Positions 1 through 5,553 of a DNA stretch of 8,003 bases are shown one piece after another. The number at the start of each line of letters is the position of its first letter. The stretch's first letter is position 1. The notes below the pieces were generated by a model. That model saw nothing but the letters and a program-made list of their open reading frames with translations. It searched no databases and was not told the DNA's origin. The stretch is from Glaesserella parasuis (GTDB taxonomy: Bacteria; Pseudomonadota; Gammaproteobacteria; Enterobacterales; Pasteurellaceae): contig NZ_MUXW01000043.1 in the NCBI RefSeq assembly GCF_002015085.1, forward strand, positions 1-8,003, in the 5' to 3' direction. The translations under genes and the position numbers were made by a program.

Positions 1-1
1 T

Positions 2-583
2 GCGGAAGAAATGCCGTCAAGTACAAGAGCAAGCCAAGATGGCCCTGTATCAGAGCAGATTAACTACGAAAATTGGTTGAAAAGCAAATCTCCAGGGCAA
101 CAAGATCAGGTATTAGGCAAAGGTAAGGCGGATTTATGGCGTAGAGGCGTGATTACTTTTGCGGATATGTTGGATCAGAGTGGGAGACCGTTGACGTTAA
201 AAGATTTAAGTTATAGATTTGATCCAAATTATATTTATCCAGAAGTTGATACATTTGTATTAAAAGGGACAAAATTTACAAGAAAGCAGTTAGATAGAAA
301 ATTTAAGCATATTGAAGATTTTGGCTTTGATAATACTAAAAAAAATCCTAAAATGCTGAAACGATACCAAGAATCAATTATTGAGCATTTAAATGATGTT
401 GAAACAATTGAGTTTGGGCGATATAGATTAGAGGGTTCAAGGGTTTTTTACAATAAAATCACTGGGATGGCGGTAGTAATAGATAAAGATGGAAATTTTG
501 TTACTGCGTTTATTCCTAAAGATGAGCCCGATATGAACCGGTTTCAGTTATCTAATTATTTGAAAAGTGGATATTTACGATGA
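2..583 (+). CDS. MuF-type minor head protein with C-terminal colicin D-like tRNase toxin domain (5' partial)
   Basis: The frame is open to the left edge, so the true start lies outside the window; the ATG at 11 is internal. Counting from that ATG, residues about 5-63 look like the end of a phage Mu F-like head morphogenesis protein (the stretch with NYENWLKSK, QVLGKGKADLWRRG and GRPLTL). Residues about 85-190 resemble the colicin D nuclease domain: a basic KFKH at 97-100 followed by DFGF, a helix ending in IIEHLND, then GRYRLEGSRVFYN and a hydrophobic VVIDKDGNF strand. In colicin D this domain cuts the anticodon loop of arginine tRNAs and its KxKH histidine is catalytic. Phage-encoded MuF polymorphic toxins with this architecture are known, so I infer a capsid-associated toxin. 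The next gene overlaps the stop codon and is the likely immunity gene. The family call rests on recalled motifs, not on a search. Confidence 0.8.
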   Translation, partial: AEEMPSSTRASQDGPVSEQINYENWLKSKSPGQQDQVLGKGKADLWRRGVITFADMLDQSGRPLTLKDLSYRFDPNYIYPEVDTFVLKGTKFTRKQLDRKFKHIEDFGFDNTKKNPKMLKRYQESIIEHLNDVETIEFGRYRLEGSRVFYNKITGMAVVIDKDGNFVTAFIPKDEPDMNRFQLSNYLKSGYLR

Positions 584-969
584 CAAACAAAGAATTTGCT
601 AAACAAGAATGGGATAAAGCTGCTAATGCGGTTTCTTATTTGAAGTCATCTCATTCAAAATTAGATTTTAAGCAGCATTGTATTGATCTTCTAGATGGGA
701 AGAACAGTGTAGATTATTTTATTCTATTGATAACTTGGACTTGGAATAATCATCTTGTTGAATTAAATGGGCTTAGCGGTTTAACTCATTGGGCTATTTG
801 GACGTGCTGTGAAGATTATCCGTTATCAGATGATGACGAGTATCCAGTGTACCCTGCAAATGTTGGTGAATTTAAAGAGGCTGTACAACTTGCTTTAGAT
901 GATAATTATTATGCTATTTGGGAAAGACTAGGTCTAAGCGATCAGGAAATTAAAGATCTTTCTCAATAA
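580..969 (+). CDS. Candidate immunity protein for the colicin D-like toxin
   Basis: This 129-residue protein is acidic overall (SDDDEY near residue 88, many Asp and Glu), soluble-looking, with no signal peptide or membrane segment. Its ATG at 580 overlaps the toxin gene's TGA (ATGA), with only a weak AGTGG upstream, so translation is probably coupled to the toxin. An acidic small protein directly after a basic nuclease domain is the classic arrangement of a cognate immunity protein that masks the active site. It does not obviously resemble the 87-residue colicin D immunity protein, and I do not recognise its family. Aromatic-rich segments (TWTWNNH at 52-58, LTHWAIW at 68-74) could form a binding surface. 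Two terminators follow within 100 bases, closing the toxin-immunity unit. The function is inferred from position only. Confidence 0.65.
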   Translation: MTNKEFAKQEWDKAANAVSYLKSSHSKLDFKQHCIDLLDGKNSVDYFILLITWTWNNHLVELNGLSGLTHWAIWTCCEDYPLSDDDEYPVYPANVGEFKEAVQLALDDNYYAIWERLGLSDQEIKDLSQ

Positions 970-981
970 ACTATTTCTACT

Positions 982-1008
982 AACCTAGCCTAAGCGCTAG
1001 GTTTTTTT
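982..1008 (+). terminator. Rho-independent terminator after the immunity gene
   Basis: AACCTAGC (982-989) pairs perfectly with GCTAGGTT (996-1003) over a 6-base loop. Seven T residues run from 1002 to 1008. It lies 13 bases after the stop of the candidate immunity gene. Confidence 0.85.
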
Positions 1009-1025
1009 ATACCTAAATTTCAACT

Positions 1026-1060
1026 AAACCGCTTATACAGCAATGTGTAAGCGGTTTTTT
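1026..1060 (+). terminator. Second tandem terminator with GNRA tetraloop
   Basis: AAACCGCTTATACA (1026-1039) pairs with TGTGTAAGCGGTTT (1044-1057), 14 base pairs with one G-U, closed by a GCAA tetraloop. The T run is 1055-1060. The stem carries the AAGCGGT heptamer common in Pasteurellaceae DNA. Together with the hairpin at 982 it blocks transcription coming from the head genes before the antirepressor. Confidence 0.85.
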
Positions 1061-1164
1061 ATTGCCTGCAAGATAGAAAAGTACACTCGACAAGTAGCGT
1101 TTGTGTCTCCCACTCGCTATTTCTTACAGGTTTCTTTTTAGTGGGAAGAAACTAGGAGGCATTT
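1061..1164 (+). promoter_or_regulatory. Structured leader of the antirepressor gene with competing hairpins
   Basis: TCCCACT (1108-1114) is complementary to AGTGGGA (1140-1146), and GTTTCTT (1130-1136) is complementary to AAGAAAC (1146-1152); the two stems share a base and compete for position. A third option, TGTCTCC (1104-1110) with GGAGGCA (1155-1161, one G-U), would cover the Shine-Dalgarno AGGAGG at 1154-1159. A 32-codon reading frame from ATG 1043 to TAG 1139-1141 runs through the leader but has no ribosome site. I found no convincing sigma70 promoter here. Antirepressor genes of phages P1 and P22 are controlled by antisense RNAs (C4 and Sar), so a similar RNA switch is plausible but unproven. 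Confidence 0.4.
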
Positions 1165-1686
1165 ATGCAAGCATTAAAAGCAAAATTCTTTGGTTCAGAA
1201 ATTTTAGTCATCAATCATAACAGCAAGCCTTATGTACCGATGAAACAGATTGTAGAAAATATCGGTTTAGTCTGGCACGCACAATTCGAGCGATTACAGC
1301 GCAATGAGGTTCTTTCGCAAGGTATTCGTGTTATACGAATACCTTCAAATGGTGGTGAACAAGAAGCGGTTTGTTTACCATTGCACTATCTCAATGGGTG
1401 GCTATTTGGGGTCAAAGTTTCCAAAGTTAAGCCAGAATTAAAAGAGAAACTTATTCGTTATCAAAAAGAATGTTATGAAGTGCTTTGGGATTACTGGACT
1501 ACGGGCGTAGCGAAGTGGGATGAAATTCGACAACAGCGTGAAGTTCTAGAAGAAAATGAAAACGCATCAAAAAAACGCGGAAGCGAAGCAGGACGAGCAT
1601 TACAAAAACGAAAATTAGAAAAGCATACTTATGAAATTGGTATAGCACGGCTAGATAGAATGGAACAGTTATTACTTGATATTTAA
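1165..1686 (+). CDS. Phage antirepressor, P22_AR_N domain protein
   Basis: The 173-residue protein has a P22 antirepressor N-terminal type domain over residues about 5-112: YVPMKQIVENIGL with W37, the GGEQEAVCLPLHYLNGWLFG core at about 63-82, VSKVKPELKEKL, and YQKECYEVLWDYW. Antirepressors with this domain bind or oppose phage repressors and trigger induction. The C-terminal part (about 118-173) is charged and helical, probably a coiled-coil or oligomerisation region, and lacks a recognisable second antirepressor domain. The start is set by a strong AGGAGG five bases upstream of ATG 1165. The gene stands alone between two pairs of terminators inside the head operon, unlike the usual place of antirepressors in the immunity or lysogeny region. 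The target repressor is outside the window. An alternative is a BRO-like regulatory protein of unknown role. Confidence 0.85.
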   Translation: MQALKAKFFGSEILVINHNSKPYVPMKQIVENIGLVWHAQFERLQRNEVLSQGIRVIRIPSNGGEQEAVCLPLHYLNGWLFGVKVSKVKPELKEKLIRYQKECYEVLWDYWTTGVAKWDEIRQQREVLEENENASKKRGSEAGRALQKRKLEKHTYEIGIARLDRMEQLLLDI

Positions 1687-1715
1687 GGTGTGGTTATGAC
1701 GATCGCACCTTTTTT
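1685..1715 (+). terminator. Terminator overlapping the antirepressor stop codon
   Basis: AAGGTGTG (1685-1692) pairs with CGCACCTT (1704-1711) with one G-U, and the helix can extend three more pairs inward. Six T residues follow at 1710-1715. The first two bases of the stem belong to the TAA stop codon. Confidence 0.8.
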
Positions 1716-1729
1716 ATTACATGAAAATT

Positions 1730-1761
1730 AACCGCACTTTCGCAAGATCGTGCGGTTTTTA
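1730..1761 (+). terminator. Terminator built on a Haemophilus-type uptake sequence
   Basis: AACCGCAC (1730-1737) pairs with GTGCGGTT (1750-1757) over a 12-base loop, with T residues at 1756-1760. The left arm contains the exact 9-base uptake core (ACCGCACTT, 1731-1739). It is the second of two terminators between the antirepressor and the scaffold gene. Confidence 0.75.
1731..1739 (-). repeat. Uptake signal core, Haemophilus influenzae type
   Basis: Exact reverse complement of AAGTGCGGT, forming the left arm of the terminator at 1730-1761. Use of uptake cores as terminator stems is common in Haemophilus genomes. Confidence 0.7.
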
Positions 1762-1809
1762 TTATCCACGTTTCGGAAGAAACACAACTCACTTAGGAAG
1801 GAAATCCAA

Positions 1810-2544
1810 ATGAAATTAAAACTCGATGAAAAAGGCAATGTTGTGGTTGTAGATGGTAAACCCGTGTATACCCACGATGACGGGAAGGAAATCCCTTTTG
1901 ATGCACCGCAAGCAATGCAAAAAATTTCTTCGCTCAATGCTGAAAACAAGCAACACCGTGAGGCTAAAGAAAAAGCGGAAGCAGAACTCAAAAAGTTTGA
2001 CGGAATTGATGATGTGGCAAAAGCAAAAGAAGCCTTAAAAACGGTGGAAAACCTTGACGCTAAAAAACTGATTGATGCAGGTGAAGCGGAAAAGGTTAAA
2101 CAAGAAGTGATTAAGGGTTATGAGCAAAAACTGGCAGATGCTAAAGCGTTAGCAGAGAAAGTACAAGGGCAGTTGCATACTGAGTTAATTGGCGGCTCAT
2201 TCGCTCGCTCTAAGTTTGTCACAGAGAAATTGGCAATGCCTGTTGATGTGGCTCAAGCGTTCTTTGGTAAGCATTTTAGCATTGATGAAAACGGTGCAAT
2301 TTTGGCAAAAGATGCGTTTGGCAATGAAATTTTCAGTCGAGTAAAACCGGGGCAACGTGCGGATTTTGAAGAGGCGTTAGAGGCTTTAGTGGATGCTTAC
2401 CCTAACAAAAACTCTATTCTAAAAGGCTCTGGCTCAAGCGGTGGTGGCGGTGGTGCAGGTGGTTCATCTGCAACAAAACCTAAATCACTGAGTGAATGTA
2501 AAACAGATGAAGAGCGAATTGCTTATATGCAATCCGTAGCATAG
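1810..2544 (+). CDS. Phage scaffolding protein
   Basis: This 244-residue, highly charged protein sits just before the major capsid gene, the usual place of the scaffold that guides procapsid assembly and is then removed. Residues about 38-120 are rich in Ala, Glu and Lys and look coiled-coil (AENKQHREAKEKAEAELKK, then DAKKLIDAGEAEKVKQEV). A compact segment about 120-200 includes FARSKFVTEKLAMP. A glycine-serine linker fills residues 206-220, followed by a charged C-terminal tail (LSECKTDEERIAYMQ), which in scaffolds often contacts the capsid protein. The start is ATG 1810, placed by AGGAAGGA at 1795-1802; an in-frame GTG at 1750 lies inside a terminator hairpin and is rejected. I found no serine protease motif, so self-cleavage is not indicated. 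Confidence 0.85.
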   Translation: MKLKLDEKGNVVVVDGKPVYTHDDGKEIPFDAPQAMQKISSLNAENKQHREAKEKAEAELKKFDGIDDVAKAKEALKTVENLDAKKLIDAGEAEKVKQEVIKGYEQKLADAKALAEKVQGQLHTELIGGSFARSKFVTEKLAMPVDVAQAFFGKHFSIDENGAILAKDAFGNEIFSRVKPGQRADFEEALEALVDAYPNKNSILKGSGSSGGGGGAGGSSATKPKSLSECKTDEERIAYMQSVA

Positions 2545-2571
2545 TGATTATTTAATCCATAAGGAGAATTT

Positions 2572-3522
2572 ATGGCTTTTGATTTGCAAGTCTTTAACAA
2601 ACAGACCCAAACAGCATTAACCGAAATGGTTGATCAAGATATTCAAAAATTCAATGAGGCATCAGCAGGGACTATCGTTCTGCAAAATGTGCCAACAGAA
2701 GGGGATTTCGATATCCGTTCTAGCTTTAAAGCAATTAGCGGTTTAGTTCGCCGCCGTAATGCTTATGGCTCAGGTTCAGTGGACTCAAAACGTTTGCAAC
2801 AAATGTTGAATGTGGCGGTAAAAGTTGCAGCAGGTACGCCACCACTGGAATATGAACCACAACAATATCACTGGATCTTAAAAAATCCTGAATTAGCGGC
2901 AATTACCATTGGTGAACAATTAGCTAAGGCTCGTATGGCGGATATGTTGAACACCGCTGTATTAGCTGGTGTTGCTGCAATTGGTGGTAACACAAAAACT
3001 GTGCTTGATGATAAAACGAATGCACCGACATTCCGTACTCTGAATAAAGGTGCGGCATTATTTGGTGATCGTTCAAGTGCGATTAAAGGCTGGGCGTTGC
3101 ATTCAACCACAATGCATAGCTTATTTGACAATGCATTAACGAATACGGAAAAACTTTTCACTTATGACAACATCAATGTAATTCGTGATCCATTCGGTCG
3201 TTTGTTCATTGTTACCGATAGCCCGGCATTAGTTGATACGCAAAATACGGCGTATAACACGCTTGGTTTAGTGGAGAATGCAATCATTGTTAGTGGTAAT
3301 AATGACTTTAACAGCGTGATTGTACCGAAAACAGGCGGTGAAAATATCTCTGCAACATACCAAGCTGAGTGGACCTACAATGTTGGTATCCACGGATACA
3401 CCTGGGATATGCAAGCAGGTGGCAAGTCGCCAAATGATTCCGCATTAGGTACACCTACAAACTGGGTTAAATCTGCAACTTTTGATAAAGATACCGCAGG
3501 TGTGTTAATCAAAACACGTTAA
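2572..3522 (+). CDS. Major capsid protein
   Basis: The 316-residue protein matches the size and look of a tailed-phage major capsid protein with an expected HK97 fold. It has a short N-terminal arm (MAFDLQVFNKQ), a hydrophobic Ala-rich helix where the spine helix would be (about 123-137, ARMADMLNTAVLAGVAA), a long beta-rich region with DPFGRLFIVTDSPALV, and a C-terminal domain with WTYNVGIHGYTWDM near 268-281. It follows the scaffold gene after 27 bases with a strong AAGGAGA at 2561-2567, consistent with very high expression, and is followed by a terminator. No N-terminal protease cleavage region is evident, which fits a separate scaffold. It probably belongs to the group of capsid proteins with a dedicated scaffold partner rather than the HK97 self-scaffolding group. 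Confidence 0.9.
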   Translation: MAFDLQVFNKQTQTALTEMVDQDIQKFNEASAGTIVLQNVPTEGDFDIRSSFKAISGLVRRRNAYGSGSVDSKRLQQMLNVAVKVAAGTPPLEYEPQQYHWILKNPELAAITIGEQLAKARMADMLNTAVLAGVAAIGGNTKTVLDDKTNAPTFRTLNKGAALFGDRSSAIKGWALHSTTMHSLFDNALTNTEKLFTYDNINVIRDPFGRLFIVTDSPALVDTQNTAYNTLGLVENAIIVSGNNDFNSVIVPKTGGENISATYQAEWTYNVGIHGYTWDMQAGGKSPNDSALGTPTNWVKSATFDKDTAGVLIKTR

Positions 3523-3532
3523 TTAGGCTGGC

Positions 3533-3564
3533 AGGGCTAACTATTAGGGTTAGCCCTATTTTTT
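3533..3564 (+). terminator. Terminator after the major capsid gene
   Basis: AGGGCTAA (3533-3540) pairs perfectly with TTAGCCCT (3550-3557); the helix can extend inward by C-G and U-G. T residues occupy 3559-3564. Partial termination here would make capsid transcript more abundant than that of the neck and tail genes. Confidence 0.8.
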
Positions 3565-3575
3565 AGGAGTTTAGA

Positions 3576-3926
3576 ATGAAAATTCTCTATTTTACCCACG
3601 ATTTTTCGTCTGAAAATGTGAAGTTTGCGAAAGAAAATGGATTAACTCTGCGAAATTTAGGTGCGTATCACGCAACGGATTTTATTGAACAATGCGATGC
3701 GGTTTGTGGAGATATTCCTGAACGTTATCAGCATTTGCCAAAGCACACATTGCCTGAATCATCTTCTCAACAAAAAACATTAGACAAGATGACCGTGCCA
3801 GAATTAACCACCGCACTTAAAGCCTTAAATGTGGAAATTCCACAAGGAGCGAAGAAAGATGAGCTGATTGCGTTATTAAAGCAAGCGAAAGGGGGCGACA
3901 ATGACCCTGAACGTACCAACGGATAG
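3576..3926 (+). CDS. Small head-region protein with C-terminal HeH/LEM-like domain
   Basis: The 116-residue protein has two parts. Residues 1-60 (MKILYFTHDFSSENVKFAKENG and on) suggest a small alpha/beta fold that I do not recognise. Residues about 70-103 (DKMTVPELTTALKALNVEI, then KKDELIALLKQA) match the helix-extended loop-helix HeH/LEM or SAP/Rho-N type pattern, a short DNA- or protein-binding module often found in small proteins encoded beside phage capsid genes. The linker between them is polar (PESSSQQKT). The start is supported by AGGAG at 3565-3569. Its end overlaps the next gene by 26 bases, suggesting coupled translation. An exact Haemophilus-type uptake core lies within the gene at 3810-3818. 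Its role in the virion is unknown; head decoration or DNA packaging support is possible. Confidence 0.6.
   Translation: MKILYFTHDFSSENVKFAKENGLTLRNLGAYHATDFIEQCDAVCGDIPERYQHLPKHTLPESSSQQKTLDKMTVPELTTALKALNVEIPQGAKKDELIALLKQAKGGDNDPERTNG
3810..3818 (-). repeat. Uptake signal core inside the HeH/LEM-like gene
   Basis: Exact ACCGCACTT (reverse complement of AAGTGCGGT) within coding sequence, encoding part of TTALK. It is not part of a hairpin. Confidence 0.6.
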
Positions 3927-4362
3927 TTATGTTTCTCTTGAAGAGGCAAATGGCTACCATCAATTGAGGGCCAGTTTTGAGGCGTGGAATGAACTTGATG
4001 ATGAACAAAAAGCTCGTCGCTTAGTTAGTGCATCAGATTTTCTCGATCACAATTATCGTTTTGTGGGAGAGAAAGCAGATCCTACGCAAATCAGACAATT
4101 TCCACGTCAAGAAAGTAGTCAAGAGAGTAGCGAAATTCCGTTACAAGTGAAATATGCGGTTTGCGAATTAGCATTGCAGTCTGATCTAAATCAGAACCCA
4201 GAACAGAAGATGGCAAGCGTGAAAGTAGGGCCTATTTCTGTCAATTACGAAAATCAAGCGACTATCAGTGGTAGTAGCAATCGGTTTGAGTATGTCAAAA
4301 CCTTGCTTTCTCGCTTTTTAAATTCATCATCTACTAACAATGTGTCCTTGTTAAGGGGGTAA
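3901..4362 (+). CDS. Head-tail connector protein, DnaT-like family
   Basis: The 153-residue protein fits the phage family annotated as putative DnaT-like ssDNA-binding protein, which is a helical head-tail adaptor in the neck rather than a replication factor. The marks are SYVSLEEANGYHQLR near the N-terminus, a WNELDDEQKARRLVSASDFLD helix pair, a QFPRQES turn, a second helix pair (QVKYAVCELALQSDL), and a beta segment with VKVGPISVNY before a C-terminal helix (EYVKTLLSRFL). It sits between capsid and head-closure genes, the usual position. ATG 3901 is preceded by a G-rich site (AAAGGGGGCGACA) and overlaps the previous gene by 26 bases. The next gene begins one base after its stop. Confidence 0.75.
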   Translation: MTLNVPTDSYVSLEEANGYHQLRASFEAWNELDDEQKARRLVSASDFLDHNYRFVGEKADPTQIRQFPRQESSQESSEIPLQVKYAVCELALQSDLNQNPEQKMASVKVGPISVNYENQATISGSSNRFEYVKTLLSRFLNSSSTNNVSLLRG

Positions 4363-4363
4363 C

Positions 4364-4735
4364 TTGTACGGCAAATTAAAGCAAATCTCCAAGCAGTTAA
4401 TTCAGAAGTTTGGTTCGCCTTGTGTGATTAAAACACAAATATCCGGGCAATACGATCCAACTACGGGAAAAATGCAAACTGAAATCAGTAAACAGAATGC
4501 TTACTGTCTTTTTGATAATCTGTCTTATGATTTCCCTTCATTTCAAAGTGGCGGAACTTCTAGAGGGGGAGCTGTTGCGATAGAGCAAGGCGATGTGGTT
4601 ATTTATCTGACAGAAAAAGCAGAGGTAGGCTCAGCGGTTGAAGTGAATGGCGAAGTCTGGAGCATTATTGCTGTTCAACCGATAAAACCAGCTAACGTTG
4701 CAATGCTTTATCAATGCCAAGGGCGGAAACAATGA
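4364..4735 (+). CDS. Head-closure/neck protein, TTG start
   Basis: This 123-residue protein has the small beta-barrel look of tailed-phage head-closure or stopper proteins: an N-terminal helix (LKQISKQLIQKFG), paired strands around VIKTQISGQYDPTTGKM and AYCLFDNLSYDF, a glycine-rich loop, then GDVVIYLTE and VNGEVWSIIAVQPIKP. It follows the connector gene, where such a protein closes the portal channel. The start is the TTG at 4364: AAGGGGG at 4353-4359 is well placed, and the first in-frame ATG would remove over 35 residues of the conserved-looking fold. It overlaps the previous operon member's stop region tightly, and the next start lies one base after its own stop. The exact family is uncertain. 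Confidence 0.65.
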   Translation: MYGKLKQISKQLIQKFGSPCVIKTQISGQYDPTTGKMQTEISKQNAYCLFDNLSYDFPSFQSGGTSRGGAVAIEQGDVVIYLTEKAEVGSAVEVNGEVWSIIAVQPIKPANVAMLYQCQGRKQ

Positions 4736-4736
4736 A

Positions 4737-5150
4737 ATGAGTAGTTTTATTGCACAAATTCAGCAACAAATTGAGCAGATTGAGCAACGGAAAAACTTAG
4801 TCATTCGTAAAGTAGCGTTAGATGCTTTTGCGAAAGTGCAAGCGAAATCGCCTGTTGATACGGGAGCGTTAAGGCGAAGTTGGACGGTGTCTGTCTCAGC
4901 TTTACCCACGAATTTTAATGGCTCAAATGAACATATTGGCAAGGCGAAATTTGGCGATGTGATTTATATTGCAACTAACTTGCCTTATGCCCCTGCGTTG
5001 GAATATGGGCTTTATCCTAATCCTCCGAAAAACCCATCAGGGAAAACGAAGAATGGTTATTCTATCCAAGCTCCTCAAGGTATGGTTCGGATAACCGTTA
5101 AAGAGCTAAAAGCATATTTAGCTAGAAATCCAACATTAGGGCTTTGGTAA
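4737..5150 (+). CDS. HK97 gp10-like neck/tail completion protein
   Basis: With the ATG at 4737 the product is 137 residues. It shows the signature of the HK97 gp10-like family: an N-terminal amphipathic helix (QQQIEQIEQRKNLVIRKV), the SPVDTGALRRSW motif at residues 40-51, then NLPYAPALEYG, a Gly/Pro-rich loop, and APQGMVRITV leading to a C-terminal helix. Members are small structural proteins of the head-tail interface. An upstream in-frame ATG at 4698 would add 13 residues overlapping the previous gene; I prefer 4737 because it sits one base after that gene's TGA and the family begins with this helix. AAGGGCGG at 4719-4726 may serve as the ribosome site. Its stop TAA overlaps the next ATG (TAATG). 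Confidence 0.8.
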   Translation: MSSFIAQIQQQIEQIEQRKNLVIRKVALDAFAKVQAKSPVDTGALRRSWTVSVSALPTNFNGSNEHIGKAKFGDVIYIATNLPYAPALEYGLYPNPPKNPSGKTKNGYSIQAPQGMVRITVKELKAYLARNPTLGLW

Positions 5151-5551
5151 TGAAAAAAATCATTCGATCCATTCTACAAACGCAACTAACGGAATTAGGC
5201 AAGTTTAGTACCGCTTGGGAGGGGGTAAACAATAAAGTGAGTTTGCCTTATCAAGCGGTTTTTCTTTCTGTAACAACCAGTGATACAGCAAGCATTTCTG
5301 ATAAACCGCTTTCTGTTGAAACAGGGTTTTTACAGGTGACCTTGTTCTATCCAAATGGCAACGGCACGCACGCCATTGAAGAAAGAGCGGAGCTAATCCG
5401 CAATCATTTTTACGGTCAATCTATCATTGAAGAGAATGTTCAAGTTGTTATCTCTCAACCGCCCACCATTGGCGGTATTTTTTTAAATGATGATAAGTTG
5501 GCTTTACCTATCACAATCCATTACACAGCCTACGAGCTGAATAAGGAGTAA
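5150..5551 (+). CDS. Tail terminator protein (lambda gpU-like)
   Basis: The 133-residue product starts with a helix (MKKIIRSILQTQLTEL), then strands typical of phage tail terminator proteins such as lambda gpU and the DUF4128 group: LPYQAVFLSV, ETGFLQVTLFYPNG, a helix HAIEERAELIRNHFYG, and LALPITIHYTAYE at the end. In these phages it caps the tail tube and stops its growth before head joining. It lies directly before the tail tube gene, as expected. ATG 5150 overlaps the previous stop (TAATG), so coupling explains the weak upstream site; a TTG two codons earlier is less likely. Confidence 0.75.
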   Translation: MKKIIRSILQTQLTELGKFSTAWEGVNNKVSLPYQAVFLSVTTSDTASISDKPLSVETGFLQVTLFYPNGNGTHAIEERAELIRNHFYGQSIIEENVQVVISQPPTIGGIFLNDDKLALPITIHYTAYELNKE

Positions 5552-5553
5552 CT

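Noticed and set aside
1087..1092. TCGACA as a -35 element for the antirepressor
   Set aside because: No -10-like hexamer at 16-18 bases downstream.
1760..1765. TATTAT as a -10 element for the head genes
   Set aside because: No acceptable -35 at 16-18 bases upstream; the sequence is the terminator's T-rich tail.
1750..1809. In-frame GTG at 1750 as the scaffold start
   Set aside because: It lies in the right arm of a terminator and has no ribosome site; ATG 1810 has AGGAAGGA at proper spacing.
1728..1991. Reverse-strand open frames at 1728-1991, 2868-3161, 3767-4008, 4760-4942 and 5559-5894
   Set aside because: They are antisense to well-supported genes, have low-complexity or Ser/Cys-rich translations and no ribosome sites.
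4698..4736. ATG 4698 as start of the HK97 gp10-like gene
   Set aside because: It would overlap the previous gene by 38 bases; ATG 4737 directly after that stop fits the family's N-terminal helix better.
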